A stretch of DNA of 64,000 nt, from positions 1 to 64,000 of the forward strand of contig QANU01107197.1 in the NCBI GenBank assembly GCA_003254905.1, in the 5' to 3' direction. Of this stretch, positions 1 through 11,570 are shown one piece after another. The notes below the pieces were generated by a model. That model saw nothing but the letters and a program-made list of their open reading frames with translations. It searched no databases and was not told where the DNA came from. Within the stretch, counting starts at the first letter, position 1; the number at the start of each line of letters is the position of its first letter. Source of the stretch: Nissolia schottii. Lineage: Eukaryota; Streptophyta; Magnoliopsida; Fabales; Fabaceae. Made by a program: the position numbers and the translations under genes.

Positions 1-1734
1 ATATGTGCAAATCTATTTTATTTTAATTTGGATTTCAGGTAGATATCAAAAATCATAGATATGGTGGAAAAAATAGAATATTTCTTTAAATTTTTAACTA
101 AATATAAGAATATTGCATTCTCTTGGTCACATTTTAAAAAATGTGAGAAAATTTTCACAAATCGTATGTCTCTTACATAGAATATTAATAAAAGAAAAGA
201 AAATACAGTTATTTTATCAAACTACATATTATTCTATATTATATATGTTAAACAGCTGAAGTTTAGCATTATATTTTTTTTTTAAATTCTATTTTGCTCT
301 TTCGCTTCATCGACAGTCAAATCTTACTAAATCCACATTCTGCACTTCTAATAACAGATTCGATATCCCACTTTTCCAGCGTTTTCACTTTCTATTATTG
401 GCCAGGAAGGTAGTTATATATATGTGTGTGTGTAGTGATAATTAAGTTGTACGAACCAATCATTTTTGTGATTTTTTTTTTTTTTTTTGCTTTTAGAAAA
501 CTCAACCTAGCTAGCCCGTGAGATTGAAGTACAATTTTTCCTGTTCCAAGTGCGGTTCACCCTCTTTTCTTGGCCTTGATGCTTTCTAACCTGGCAAGAA
601 TATTAATATATATATTTATTTAATCAACTTTTGCATTATATCATTTTTCGATTTGTTTAATGAATATCTTAGCTTATAACTAGCCACTTTGATGGATTAG
701 GTTATAGGCATGATCTATGTAATCTTCCTAACCGCCGAGGGCTTGACACACGTACAACAAATCACAGCTTGAACATGACACTTTTTTCATAATCATTGGT
801 CCATCTCATCATTTTCCAAATTCTCCATTTATACGAACAATAATTTCCCTTTCAATTGCATACTTATCTTAACGTTCAACTAATGGGGCGCATGATCAGG
901 GCACTTTGCCTTGGATCTCATGGATATAGATTGGATTATACTAATGGATTTTCTCTCTACATCATGTATATTTTTGCCTTCTTTTGTATCATCAGCTAAT
1001 CTTTGACCTTCGCAAGTAAAATCAGGACTTTGCACGTGTTGATTCCAAACCTTATGAAACTAAGTGTCTTAACTGCGTGTGTGACATATCGTGTTATGCT
1101 CAATTTTAAAATACAAAGTATGTAACCACTATACACGTATACGTATTTTGGAGAACTGAAATTAGGTTTGTTGGTATTACAAGAGACAACATTCAATGCA
1201 TCTGTTCTTGCATGATAAAATATCTATATTTATAATCAAATATGGTTTTTCTTTTTCTTTCCTTTTATGTAAAGTGTATTATATTTTATGTAAAACCATA
1301 TCATTAAGAGCTTAATTTTAATGCATTAATAATGTAAATTTGATACACAATTAATTGTCTAATCACATCATTCCATTTAGATAGTAAGCTATATTGTTTA
1401 ATCACATCATTCCATTAATAATGCTATATTTTTTTTCTTACTAAATTAACCGTAACTATAAAATAGTAAGCTAAAATAATTTTCTCGTCCTCTACTTATA
1501 TCAGGAAAGACTAGAACACCCACAACACTTTAAACATACATTTTCTTTGAAACGAGCTATGATATGTAAAACATCATGTTAACTCACTTTTCACTTAATA
1601 TAGGATGAAATATCAATATAATTTATATTAGATTCTCATTGGTTGATAATAAATTGGTATATATATATAATGTATAATGAGATCAAATAACATAAAATTA
1701 TTATTATTATGAATTTTGATTTTGTATTTTATTA
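1..1734. other. AT-rich non-coding DNA
   Basis: I see no coding signal here. The only open frames are short and look random, and the sequence is dominated by A/T runs and small TA or TG repeats (for example near 420-435). It could be promoter-distal intergenic DNA or old repeat remains. Confidence 0.6.
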
Positions 1735-2105
1735 AAAAAAATTGGTTTGAGTCATTGATAAATTTGTTTATTTGGTTTTAGTCCTGATATTAAATTGGAC
1801 TGACCAAAATTAAATAAGTTTCACTGTAATTTGGTTTAACATTGTCAAACTAAATTTTAACCATTATTAAACCGGTTAAATTCGTTTGAATCGTGTATTG
1901 ATTTGACCACGATTTAATACTAATTTAATCACAGCTAAAACTTAGGTTAACTATACTAAATTATAATAGAATTCACTTAACTTTGATCCGTCACATCATC
2001 TTTTAATGGTCAAATTTAATGTTATAAACTAAAACCAAACAAAAAAAATATTAATAGATGCAAGATCAAAATTCATAATTTAGTAAGAGAATAAAATTTA
2101 TTCAC
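1735..2105. repeat. Dispersed repeat, copy A
   Basis: This stretch aligns by eye, in the same orientation, with 18647-18995. Shared blocks include the runs around 'cattgtcaaa', 'tttgaccacgattta' and 'catcatcttttaa'. Both copies are clearly diverged and neither codes for anything. The family is not recognised. Confidence 0.6.
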
Positions 2106-2140
2106 CCTTCTTCTTCTTCTTATTATTATTATTATTATTA

Positions 2141-2438
2141 GGGTTAATTAAGTTTTTAGTCCCTGTAATATGAAAAAGTTTGGTTTTAGTCCCTCATGAC
2201 AAATTTTAGTCCCTGTAAAATGTGAAAATTTGATTTTGGTCCCTGTGGACAGTTGGTGATAGACGGTGATGTAAAAATGGTCCCTGATGATGAGTTAACT
2301 GACACGTCATCACCGTCCATCACCTACCATCCACAGGGACCAAAATCAAATTTTCACATTTTACAGGGATTAAAATTTATCATGAAAGACTAAAACCAAA
2401 CTTTTTCATATTATAGGGACTAAAAACTTAATTAACCC
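2141..2438. mobile_element. MITE with long terminal inverted repeats
   Basis: This 298-bp element is almost fully self-complementary. It starts GGGTTAATTAAGTTTTTAGT and ends with the inverse complement, and the arms match for over 100 bp around a central region of 'gatgatgagttaactgacac'. TTATTATTA lies on both sides, which would fit a 9-bp Mutator-type target duplication. The insertion is in a (TTA)n tract, so a 3-bp TTA duplication fits equally well. It has no coding capacity and depends on a transposase elsewhere. Confidence 0.85.
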
Positions 2439-2659
2439 TTATTATTATTTATATTTTGGTACCTTCTCTTCTTTCGCGCTAGCAAGTCTCAAATCTAAAT
2501 ATATAAAAATACAAGAAGCCTTTATGCTTTCCCGAGGAAGGCCTTAAATTAACCGCAAAACCTTCTCAGCAAAACAGGCACGCTCTGACTACAACAACAC
2601 AGCCATATATATATATTCCTTTCCCCCATATATGCTTCCCCTCTTCTCTTACATTACAC

Positions 2660-2748
2660 TATAAAATGGAAAAATAAAGAAGAACGAAAGCTGGGAGATC
2701 GTGCACTGTCTTCTTCTGAATCACCATTCTCTTCTATTCCAGTAAGTG
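2660..2748 (+). promoter_or_regulatory. Promoter and 5' leader-like segment
   Basis: TATAAAA at 2660-2666 is followed by a pyrimidine-rich leader and a consensus splice donor GTAAGT at 2742. A T-rich intron-like stretch follows. This is how a plant non-coding first exon looks, but no coding exon follows before the retroelements begin near 3.5 kb. The only downstream frame, a 17-codon ORF at 3159, is too short to mean much. It may be the remnant of a truncated gene or an unrecognised non-coding RNA gene. Confidence 0.3.
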
Positions 2749-3546
2749 CTCTCTTCTTCCACTTGTTTACCATCACTAATAATTATTGCTCCTCTCTTCG
2801 TTCCTTCCTTCCCCAAACCTTCACGCTTAGTCTCTAGTTATCAATGCCGTTCACTCACCATTCCATCAATATTCATTCCTCTGCTTCCCTTTTGTTTCTA
2901 TATTATTTCCCATATACATGATTTAGGTGGGAATGAGCGAGCTTCTTATGAGTGAAGTTTCAACAATTAGATAATACATGTATATATGTGCGCTTAATTA
3001 TAATAACTCAGCTCTGCTTTCTCAATATATTAATTTCGTGCTCTTATTTGTTAGCAGCTCGCCTTTCATTGAGATATAGAGAAATAGGGTCCAGTTTTTG
3101 GGTTTCAAATTAGCTATGCTCTGTCAAACAGAAATAAAAAAGGGTTAACCTTTTCAATGGACGCTACTGAGATCTCAATCTTTTCTGCTTTTGATACTAT
3201 TCCTTAATAAAGAAAGCCTTGTGCCTTTTTTTTTTTTTTTTTNCAGTAAAATGTATGGTCCAATGTGGTTCGAAAATAGTTTCATAAATATCTACTTCAT
3301 AAATAAAGAGTTTCTAAATAATCATGAGAAAATAACTAATTAAATAAAAGAATAACTAACTTCATAAATACATAAATAAAATAATAAATTCCACCTCCTA
3401 GGATTTTTATAAAACATGCATAAATAAAATAATATTAAAATAAATAAATAACTTTTAAAAATAAATACATGATCTAAAATAAACTGTTAAGAAAGTCACT
3501 CACCTTAACATGACTGATCGTTAAAGAGCACTAAGTTGGGAGCTCC
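2749..3546. other. Non-coding interval
   Basis: This is AT-rich sequence with a long T run and a single N at 3243, then 'aaataaataa'-type low-complexity DNA. I see no gene. Confidence 0.5.
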
Positions 3547-3556
3547 TGACACCCTA

Positions 3557-5966
3557 TGTAACATCCCGATTTGTTTCCCTTACGAAGATTTCGCATAATA
3601 AATAAATAGGAATAAATTAATAAGATTGGAAAATTTAATCATTAACTTTAATCTTTAAAATGTTAGCTAAAAATAATAATTGGGCAATTTCGCAGAATCT
3701 TGGGAGGTCCGAATCGATTTCCGGTTACTATTAAGAATTAATTACGACTCAAAGGAGTCCTTAAAATACACTAAATATGAAATTAAATTCAAGAATGCCC
3801 AAATAAAATTAAATAAGTAATAAGAAAAAAATTATAGATCACAACGGTATGTCCGAAATATTTTTAGGACAACCGTACACGAACGAATAAGGGCAAAACA
3901 CGTTCAAACATGATCAAAATTAATTATGTGACCTGAAAATTATTGCAAGCCACGCGGACGTCCCCACCATCAGAGAACAAAAGTTATATATATTAAATAT
4001 TATAATATGTGGCATGTGAAGAATTAGATAACAATATAATAATATATAATATATATAATATCCTAATAAGAATTATATAATAATATGTATATATATTAAG
4101 GCGGTGGGGGGCTGCTGTAAATAAGACCCCCCCTGATGCCATTTCCATGTTCGTTTCTTTTCTTTATTCTCCTCCCCCCTGTTCGCCTTTCTTTCCTTGG
4201 TTTGTGCCGTCCGTGCACTGCTATTACGCTGTCAGACGCTGGAAAAATAACAGAGACCACCTTACTGCGATTAGGGATTTTTCTGCATCATTTCTATCGT
4301 TTCTAAATTGGATTTTGAGGTGGGTAAACTGACATAATCACTGTCTATGTAATTTTAAGATGATTAATGATATTTGTGGTGTGTTTTACGTTAGATTATA
4401 TTAGATTTCATGGCTTGATGATTGTATGATGTTTTGTGCTAGAATAGGCTAGGTTTTACTTGCTAAGGAATGCTCTTGAATATTACAATTGGTTATACTG
4501 GTATCTGGAATTTTCTGCAGATCTGGAAATTGCTGGAATAATTGTTAGAAGTAGGATTGGTTTATGTTATGAGAGTATAAGCATGGAAGTTTGTGATATT
4601 TATGTGGTAAAAAAAAAGAGATGGGAAAAAATTAGGAGGAACCCTCTTGAAATGATGATTGTCTTATATGAGGAATATTAGATGCTTATGAGTATGTGGT
4701 GTTACATGTTAGGAAGTAAGATGATAATCTTTCAATAGCTATGATGAAAATGATGATATGAATTATAATCGTTGCTTTAAGATAAGGAATAGATATAACT
4801 GCTTTATGATGATGAACTGGGATTTTTATATATGAACTGTGCTTATGATAATGATGGAAAAAACCCCTCTTGGAGGGCCGAGGGCTCGACTTTTGGGAAA
4901 GGTCTTAGTTCCGGTCGAGTTGTAGGTCCGACCCCCACGCCATCCGTTTGATGGTCACCTCGGTCGTGGTTGGTGAGAATTACAGGGTCAAGACACTGTA
5001 GGTAAGACCCTTCAGGTAAGGCGCTACCCGGCCGCCACGATGCGGGCTATAAAGTGTAGTTGTAGCGGTGTGGCCGCAGCTACAAGGAACGAGGGCGGAA
5101 CCGCTACTAAGGCTTGCCTTAGACCGCGGGAGTAAAATGAATTTCAAATGAATTTCCAAAGATGAAAATGATGTATTAGTGTAGTTATGTGACTTGTATG
5201 ATGAGGAGTTTGATGTAGTAGTATAGCTATGTGAATCGTACGATGATGCTTGAGTTAGGAACTAGACTAACAGATAGATGACGTAGATAATAAAGGGTAG
5301 GTTTCCCGAACACTTAGTAAGGTAGATAAAGCTGCTTAGGCCTAGTATGAGCACTCATAACTAGTAGGGCTTTAGTATAACTGTAACACCTAGAGACCCC
5401 TGAGCGGCGGGATCATAATTGAGCGTAAAATGAGATATGACGACTGAGGTTTCCCACTGAGGACGCACTGTTCTCATTCCCCACTCCTTTATGATTCCAG
5501 AGGCAGGACCTGATATGGAGCAAGGACAGGAGCAATATGAGGAGGAGCCATATCCAGAAGAGCGAGCTGAAGAGTAGGCGTTTAGTTAGTAGATTCTATG
5601 TGATAGAAATTTTCATGTACTAGATGTTTGTATGTAATAACTATCGTAGTACTTGTGTATCTGTGTATCTGGTTGTGAGCTTGTGTTATGGACCCGTGGT
5701 GAACATTATATTGGAATGTTTAGTACCTCTTATCAATTTTAGCTAAGCATGTTATTCTATTGCTCGCATTACATGTTCTACGAATTACAAGGCTCCTACT
5801 TTGTGCTATGAGATATGAAAGAAAAGTTAAAAATGGGTCCTTATTTTCTAAGTAACTGTATTTTTAAACGTTTAAATGGGACTAAGTATCCTCCCAACCA
5901 AAGCAGATAACAACTTAGCAAGCAAGTTTACAACTTAAGCGTAGACTAGCTAGCTAGGGTGTTTCA
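3557..5966 (+). mobile_element. Solo LTR of a Ty3/gypsy-like element
   Basis: The 2,410-bp unit starts TGTAACATCCCG and ends AGGGTGTTTCA, the same termini as the LTRs of the complete element at 33971-43205. A 5-bp duplication CCCTA lies directly outside both ends (3552-3556 and 5967-5971), as expected for integrase. No primer site, polypurine tract or coding region is attached, so the internal part was lost by LTR-LTR recombination. It holds a TATA-rich stretch near 4000-4095, a donor-like GAG|GTGGGT at 4320, an acceptor-like TTCCAG at 5500, and a 28-codon acidic frame ending at 5577. Confidence 0.9.
5491..5577 (+). other. Short acidic reading frame inside the solo LTR
   Basis: This is a 28-codon frame from ATG 5491 to TAG 5577, rich in Glu (motif EEEPYPEERAEE). 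It straddles an acceptor-like TTCCAG (AG at 5499-5500) and lies 389 bp from the LTR end. Similar short acidic frames occupy the same place in other LTRs of this window. Whether it is translated is unknown. Confidence 0.35.
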
Positions 5967-6577
5967 CCCTATGTGGAGGCACTGCTTCCCCATGAATGGA
6001 AGATGAGAGGGATAAACGAAATAAAAAGATAACTGGAGCAAAAAGTCTCACAAAAGTGGGACCTCTAAAGCTCTAAAGTGAATTAGCAAGTCCAAACACT
6101 CAAGAGAAGCCTCTATATATAGGGAGTGGAGGAGACCCCCTTCTACAACTGCAAACGTGTGAGACTAATTTATGACATGCTGCAACTTTCCCTGGGCACT
6201 GCAACGCTCCCACACGCAGTGTGAGATTGGCACACATCTCGTGCGGGATTGGCACACATCTCGTGCGGGATTGGCACACATCTCGTGCGAAATTTCTAGG
6301 CTCGCATCTCGTGCGAGATTGGCACACATCTCACATGAGACATCCCATATTTTTTTATTATTCTCTCTTTCTAAGGGTCATTACATCAACTATCATGCTT
6401 TATACCATTTTTATGGGAGTAAATCTATTATAGAATTGTACGTCAGCGATAAGCCACATTGACCTTGGTATACCCTGTACGATCGTCATGTAGATAGAAT
6501 CAAATATGTAGTTTAGAGCGACAAGACCGTACAATCCTGAACATGGCAATGGTTGTGAAGTCGGGCAACAACATATA
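5967..6577 (+). repeat. Older retroelement repeat, copy 1
   Basis: This matches 8685-8996 plus 12791-13041 along its length, from 'tgtggaggcactgcttcccc' to 'ggcaacaacatata'. The plus-strand solo LTR is inserted near its left end, so a few bases of this repeat lie before 3557. It is probably part of an LTR of a gypsy element, because copy 2 continues into a gag fragment. Confidence 0.7.
6225..6345 (+). repeat. 22-bp minisatellite
   Basis: The unit 'gattggcacacatctcgtgc' plus two bases is repeated at 6225, 6247 and 6269 with an exact 22-bp period. Two degenerate units follow. The same motif appears singly in copy 2 near 8975-8996 and 12791. Short open frames across it are an effect of the repeat. 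Confidence 0.85.
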
Positions 6578-6595
6578 GATTAGGGAAACAGATGT

Positions 6596-7707
6596 ATAGC
6601 CAAACTGTATTGATCGGGATTCGTCTGGCAACCATAAAATGTTTTCATGTACTATGTAGTATAAATTGTATAATGTTTTCATGTTTGATATTATACATAC
6701 ATACATATATACATACATACATACATATATATTATATGTTTGTCATGTCTGCGAAACATCCCATGTTGTCATGGGGTCTGTTATTCACTAAGCGATGACT
6801 CACCTCTCATCAATGTTGTTTTTCATATAGCGCTGACGAGGATATTCTCCTCCTTCAATAGATTCCAATTGTTCAGATCCTTGGTGAGCTTCACTTTGCA
6901 GTGGAGTAGAGCCAGTTGATGTAAATTTTGCAACACTAGCAAGTGCACTAGTATGTACAAGTAATAAGAGCTAGTATTAACACTCAGGTTGTCGAATCCA
7001 CAAGGATAATATTATAAACTCGAATTCAATTGAAAAATTATTAAATTAAATTGATTAAGAAGGCTAACATGAGGATATAATTATATGCAATTTAAATATA
7101 ACAAAATAATTAAAAAAAAGGAGAGAAGCAATAGGTGAGAAGACACTAGGATTATAGCCAAACTGTATGATCGGGATTCGTCTGGCAACCATAAAATGTT
7201 TTCATGTACTATGTAGTATAAATTGTATAATGTTTTCATGTTTGATATTATACATACATACATATATACATACATACATACATATATATTATATGTTTGT
7301 CATGTCTGCGAAACATCCCATGTTGTCATGGGGTCTGTTATTCACTAAGCAATGACCCACCTCTCATCAATGTTGTTTTTCATATAGTGCTGACGAGGAT
7401 ATTCCCCTCCTTCAATAGATTCCAATTGTTCAGATCCTTAGTGGGCTTCACTTTGCAGTAGAGTAAAGCTAGTTGATGTAAATTTTGCGACACTAGCAAT
7501 TGCACTAGTATGTACAAGTAATAAGAGCTAGTATTAATACTCCGGTTGTCGAACCCATAAGGGTAATATTATAAACTCGAATTCAATTGAAAAATTATTA
7601 AATTAAATTGATTAAGAAGGCTAACATGAGGATATAATTATGCAATTTAAATATAACAAAATAATTAAAAAAAAGGAGAGAAGCAATAGGTGAGAAGACA
7701 CTAGGGC
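6596..7707. repeat. Tandem duplication, 558-bp period
   Basis: Two near-identical direct copies start at 6596 and 7154 ('atagccaaactgta'). Each contains a CATA microsatellite, 'gcgaaacatcccatgttg', and a stretch near 'gttgtcgaa'. Similarity is high throughout, so the duplication is fairly recent. The content looks like non-coding retroelement DNA. Confidence 0.9.
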
Positions 7708-8684
7708 TAACGATTTCACCTACTCTCGACTCAAGTGGACGCAAAGAAAAATCCACATGACTATCCTACTATAGTTACTAATCAGTTAATGATTGAGTTA
7801 ATTAATGATGGGGTCACTAACCATTAGTCCCTCTCGAGGTTAAACGACCCTTCTATCCTAGATTGGCCCCCTAATCTCTTAGCGAAGTCTAACCCTATTC
7901 AAGGTGTGAATGAACTAATTCCTTCCCCTCACATACCACACAGGTCGCGTAAACCCTCTCGGTGTCCCCCTCAACCTATGGTTTCTGTACCTATGAGCAC
8001 TTCTCTCTCTCCCTCTCTCTCTCGTCTCAAGTAAGACATCAAATCAATCTAATTAGTTTCCAATTAATTAGTTGTAAATAAGCACATGCATATAGAAACA
8101 TTAATCACAACAATAATAACTAAATAGTGACACATATTATGAAAGCATCATCAAAGAAAGATTGCATCATACCCTATTTAGGGACTAAGTACATAGAAAA
8201 AAAGAAGAATTACAAGAGATTGAGATAGAATACATAAAGGATGACTCCATAGGTAGATGATGGTGGTAGACGACGAGTGAGGGTGTGGGGCTCTCGCATA
8301 ACACCCTGGCGACGACAATCTAGCCTTGGTTAGCCCCTAGGGCTGCCTCCTTTGAAACCTTAGCCGCTTTCTTACGAAATTGGCAAAAGTCCTCAAAAAC
8401 TGATCTGAAATCGCGTTTAATAGAAATATCCACATCAAACCTAGTGCAATTGCGCCAATGTAACGTAATGGCGCTGGGCTCTTCGTAAGCCAACCCAATT
8501 GAGCTAGTTCAACGCAATTGCGCTTGACCTTGAACTGAATCTGCTTAGATTTGCTTCTGATTTCTATTTTGTGCTCCAAATCGTCCTTCTCTAATTTGAA
8601 TTTATCTTCAAATCTGCTCTGGTTTTATCTTGAAATCTTTATTTTCCTTCTTCAAATCTTCGATGATTTTCTTAGTGATTTTAG
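7708..8684. other. Retroelement-like non-coding DNA
   Basis: No gene is visible. The stretch continues the sequence after the tandem duplication and includes a (CT)n-rich part near 8002-8025 and a run around 'gcaattgcgc'. The general look is that of the untranslated part of a gypsy element. Confidence 0.45.
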
Positions 8685-9449
8685 CACCCTACGTGGAGGC
8701 ACTGCTTCCCCACGAATGGAAGACGAGAGGGATAAAAGAAATAAAAAGATAACTAGAGCAAAAGTCTAATAAAAGTAGGATCTCTAAAGCTCTGAAGTGA
8801 ATTAGCAAGTCTAAATACTCATGAGAAGCCTCTATATATAGGGGGTGGACGAGACCCCCTTCTATAGTTGCAAACGATGTGGGACTAATTCTTGACGTGC
8901 TGCAATGCTCCCTGGGCACTACAGCACGCCCACACTCTGCGTCGCTGCAACACGCTGACTTTCCTAGCTCATATCTCGTGCGAAATGGGTACACATTGTA
9001 ACACCCTAGGTTAACAACTTATGCTTAAGTCATAATTTGCGTCCGCTAGGTTGTTATCTGCTGTGTGGGAGTACTGATAGTCCCTACTTTGCTTTGAAAA
9101 ATACTCAAGTTAACTGAAAATAAGGACCCATTTTTTTTTTCTTTTTAAACATAATCTATCTGTCAATCTAGAGCCATGCGTGTGGACTATTTTGAGTCCT
9201 GTATAGTCGTACCACAGATAAATGCGTGCGTCGTCTGTCATACATGTACATACATAAACAGTAAAGTAAACAGTACCATGTGGGTCCAACAGTCAATGTC
9301 ATACATATCAAGAAGTCATTTACATACATATTATAAATATAGTATAAATACATCAAAAAGCTACAGAATGGAATACAGCAAAATACACATATGACTGGAA
9401 CTACAAGCAAAAGGTGATGTCTGATGACAGGGTAGTGATGTAGGGCTGG

Positions 9450-9965
9450 TCAGGTCTCTGGCGCGTCCTCGCTGAACTCCTCCTCCGGGTCCTCCTCGGG
9501 GTCCTCCTCTGGATCCTCCTCCTCCGGCTCTGACCCCTCTGGCTCGTACACCGGCTCCGGCTCGTCCTCCATGGCTACCAGAGGATACTCCTCCTCGGGT
9601 GAGGAAGACCCCGGTACATCTGGCGGGTCTCGGGGGCCGTAGGATGGGCCTGTCTAATGGCTGGGAGGACGAGGTACGAACAGCTGGCGATAGTCTCGGG
9701 CCGTCCTCATCCGTGCCGTCTGCTGGTAAGCCTTGGGCGGTCGTAGCCTCACAGAAACTGGGTCGACCTCCACTTCCTTCTCGTACGGGATGGGCTCGCC
9801 GTCGGCGGAAGTCTCTGGCTCGGGAAGTACTGGTGGCGCGACTCGATGAGGTGTGAGGCGATTCACTACTAGCACTGACCAAAGCTCTGCCTCCTCTCCT
9901 GTCTCAGGGTCTACAGTCTTAAATCTACTGCGCAAGATCCGCCTTTTCCTCGGCGGGGACGTCAT
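9450..9965 (-). pseudogene. LTR-embedded frame with acidic tail, one internal stop
   Basis: From ATG 9965 the minus strand reads 103 codons to a TAG at 9654-9656. The same frame then continues to TGA at 9450-9452, 171 codons in all apart from that stop. The N-terminus is basic (MTSPPRKRR), the middle is proline-rich, and the C-terminus is a Glu/Asp/Pro tail with repeated EEDPEED-type blocks. This part is much more GC-rich than its surroundings. The ATG lies nine bases after an acceptor-like CTTCAG. I recognise no family. An overlapping 173-codon frame (9882-9361) is a shadow caused by the GC-rich composition. Confidence 0.45.
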
Positions 9966-10199
9966 CTATCTCTCCTGAAGCTATAAGTGAGTGGGGGTGA
10001 GAACAGTGGTTCTCAGTGGTGAACTATAACTGGGGCTCTGGTTACTCAATTATGCTCCGGCTGTCCAGGAGATTTCTAGTGTTCATGCATCTAGACATCC
10101 TACTATTTATTTCTTGCCTAAGTTCCTGGGCGGCTTTGTCTAGTTACTAGGTGACAGGGAACTAATCTTTCTTACTAAGTTCTCGTGCTTTCTATCCTC

Positions 10200-10460
10200 G
10201 ACCGTTCTGACACTACTACTCATATCTGTATGCCCAGTGGCCTTGCCCCATGCATTCCTTATGAGCATGGTGACATGGTCGAGACATAACGACGCTTTCA
10301 TCACATAGGTATGTATGCAAGGTGATCGTGTCCCATGCGTTCCTTGTGAGCCTGGTGACGTGATCGAGCCCCATGCGTTCCTTATGAGCATGGTGACGTA
10401 CACAATGCCTGCGTTCCTTATGAGCCTGCTCTTGTGCACTATGCATGAACTTTAACAATT
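10200..10460. repeat. Minisatellite inside the minus-strand LTR
   Basis: Four to five imperfect copies of a block around 'ccttatgagcatggtgac' are spaced roughly 45-60 bp apart. They lie inside the candidate LTR intron. Confidence 0.7.
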
Positions 10461-10769
10461 TAAGTATCTAGTACCATATACTTTCTTTTTCTTACGCATA
10501 CCGGCTCACCCGGGTTAGCGTCTTCTCATTCATCATCTTTCATTATCATATGCACTTTATCTTTCTGTACTATTCTGGTTCTTACGTTCATCGTTATCTT
10601 CAGTCATTAATCTTGGGCATAGCATAGTCTCTACTGGTCTATCCTCATGATGCATGCACAACTGGATATTCATAAACTTGTTCACTGCACCTTTCGGTGG
10701 CTCATAGTAAAAACACATGCCATTATAAACTTACTGCATAGGCTTCTTCGTGCTAAGTACTTGTTGGGA

Positions 10770-11570
10770 TATGGTGGACCTCGGAAACCCTTCTTCGGAA
10801 ACCACTCTCAGCGTCAGGGGACCTCCGCGGAACCCACTAGGTTATTCTATGGGATCTCTCAGCGTCAGGGGACTTACGCGGAACCCGCTTGGCACCGCTG
10901 CTGACGCTAGCCAGAACTGCAGGAACCCACTCAGCCGCTCTAGGGTACCTCCGCGGAACCTCAGCGGTCACTACTACTGGTACTCACTCGGTCTACTCTC
11001 TAGGGAGTCACTCATCACTCCGGGGAATATACGCAGAACCCTCTCAGTACCACTCCTAGTGCATACTCAACATTCTTAACGTAACCTTCTCGGCTCTCTA
11101 GGGATCCTCCACGGACCCACTCAACACCATTTCTGGTGCTTACCCAACACCCTTCACGTAACCCTCAGTTTTCCAGGTATCCTCCGCGGAACCCTCTCAA
11201 CACCATCTCTGGTGTCCACTCAGCAACTCCAAGCAACCTAATCAACTCTTGGGGGATCCTCCGCGGAACCCTCTTAACACCATTTCTGGTGCCCACTCAG
11301 TAACTCCATGTAACCTTCCTAACACTTTAGGGATCCTCCGCGGACTCCTCTCAATACGACCTAGGGTATCCACTCAGGCACTTCGGAACAACCATTCAAC
11401 ACTCCGGGGTACCTACGCGGAACCAAACTCCGAACTACCTAAGAACCCACTCAGCCACTCTAGGGTCCCTCCGCGAAACCATACTCCTGCACCACTTCGG
11501 GTGTTCGCTCGGCACACCCTCCTGGGGGACTACTCAGCCACTCCAGGGGTCTTCCGGGAAACCCCTTCGG
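10770..11570. repeat. Degenerate tandem array with CCTCCGCGGAAC motif
   Basis: More than ten imperfect units carry 'cctccgcggaac' followed by 'ccactcag' and 'ccatttctggtg'-like blocks, with spacing of about 40-90 bp. The array lies inside the minus-strand solo LTR and is GC-richer than its flanks. Open frames across it come from the repeat structure. Confidence 0.75.

Noticed and set aside
6225..6345. CRISPR-like spaced repeats
   Set aside because: The units are directly adjacent with no unique spacers, and the genome is a plant; it is a minisatellite.
9361..9882. 173-codon open frame on the minus strand
   Set aside because: It overlaps the acidic-tail frame in another phase; its Gly/Arg/Ser-rich product is what a shifted reading of a GC-rich Glu/Pro region gives.
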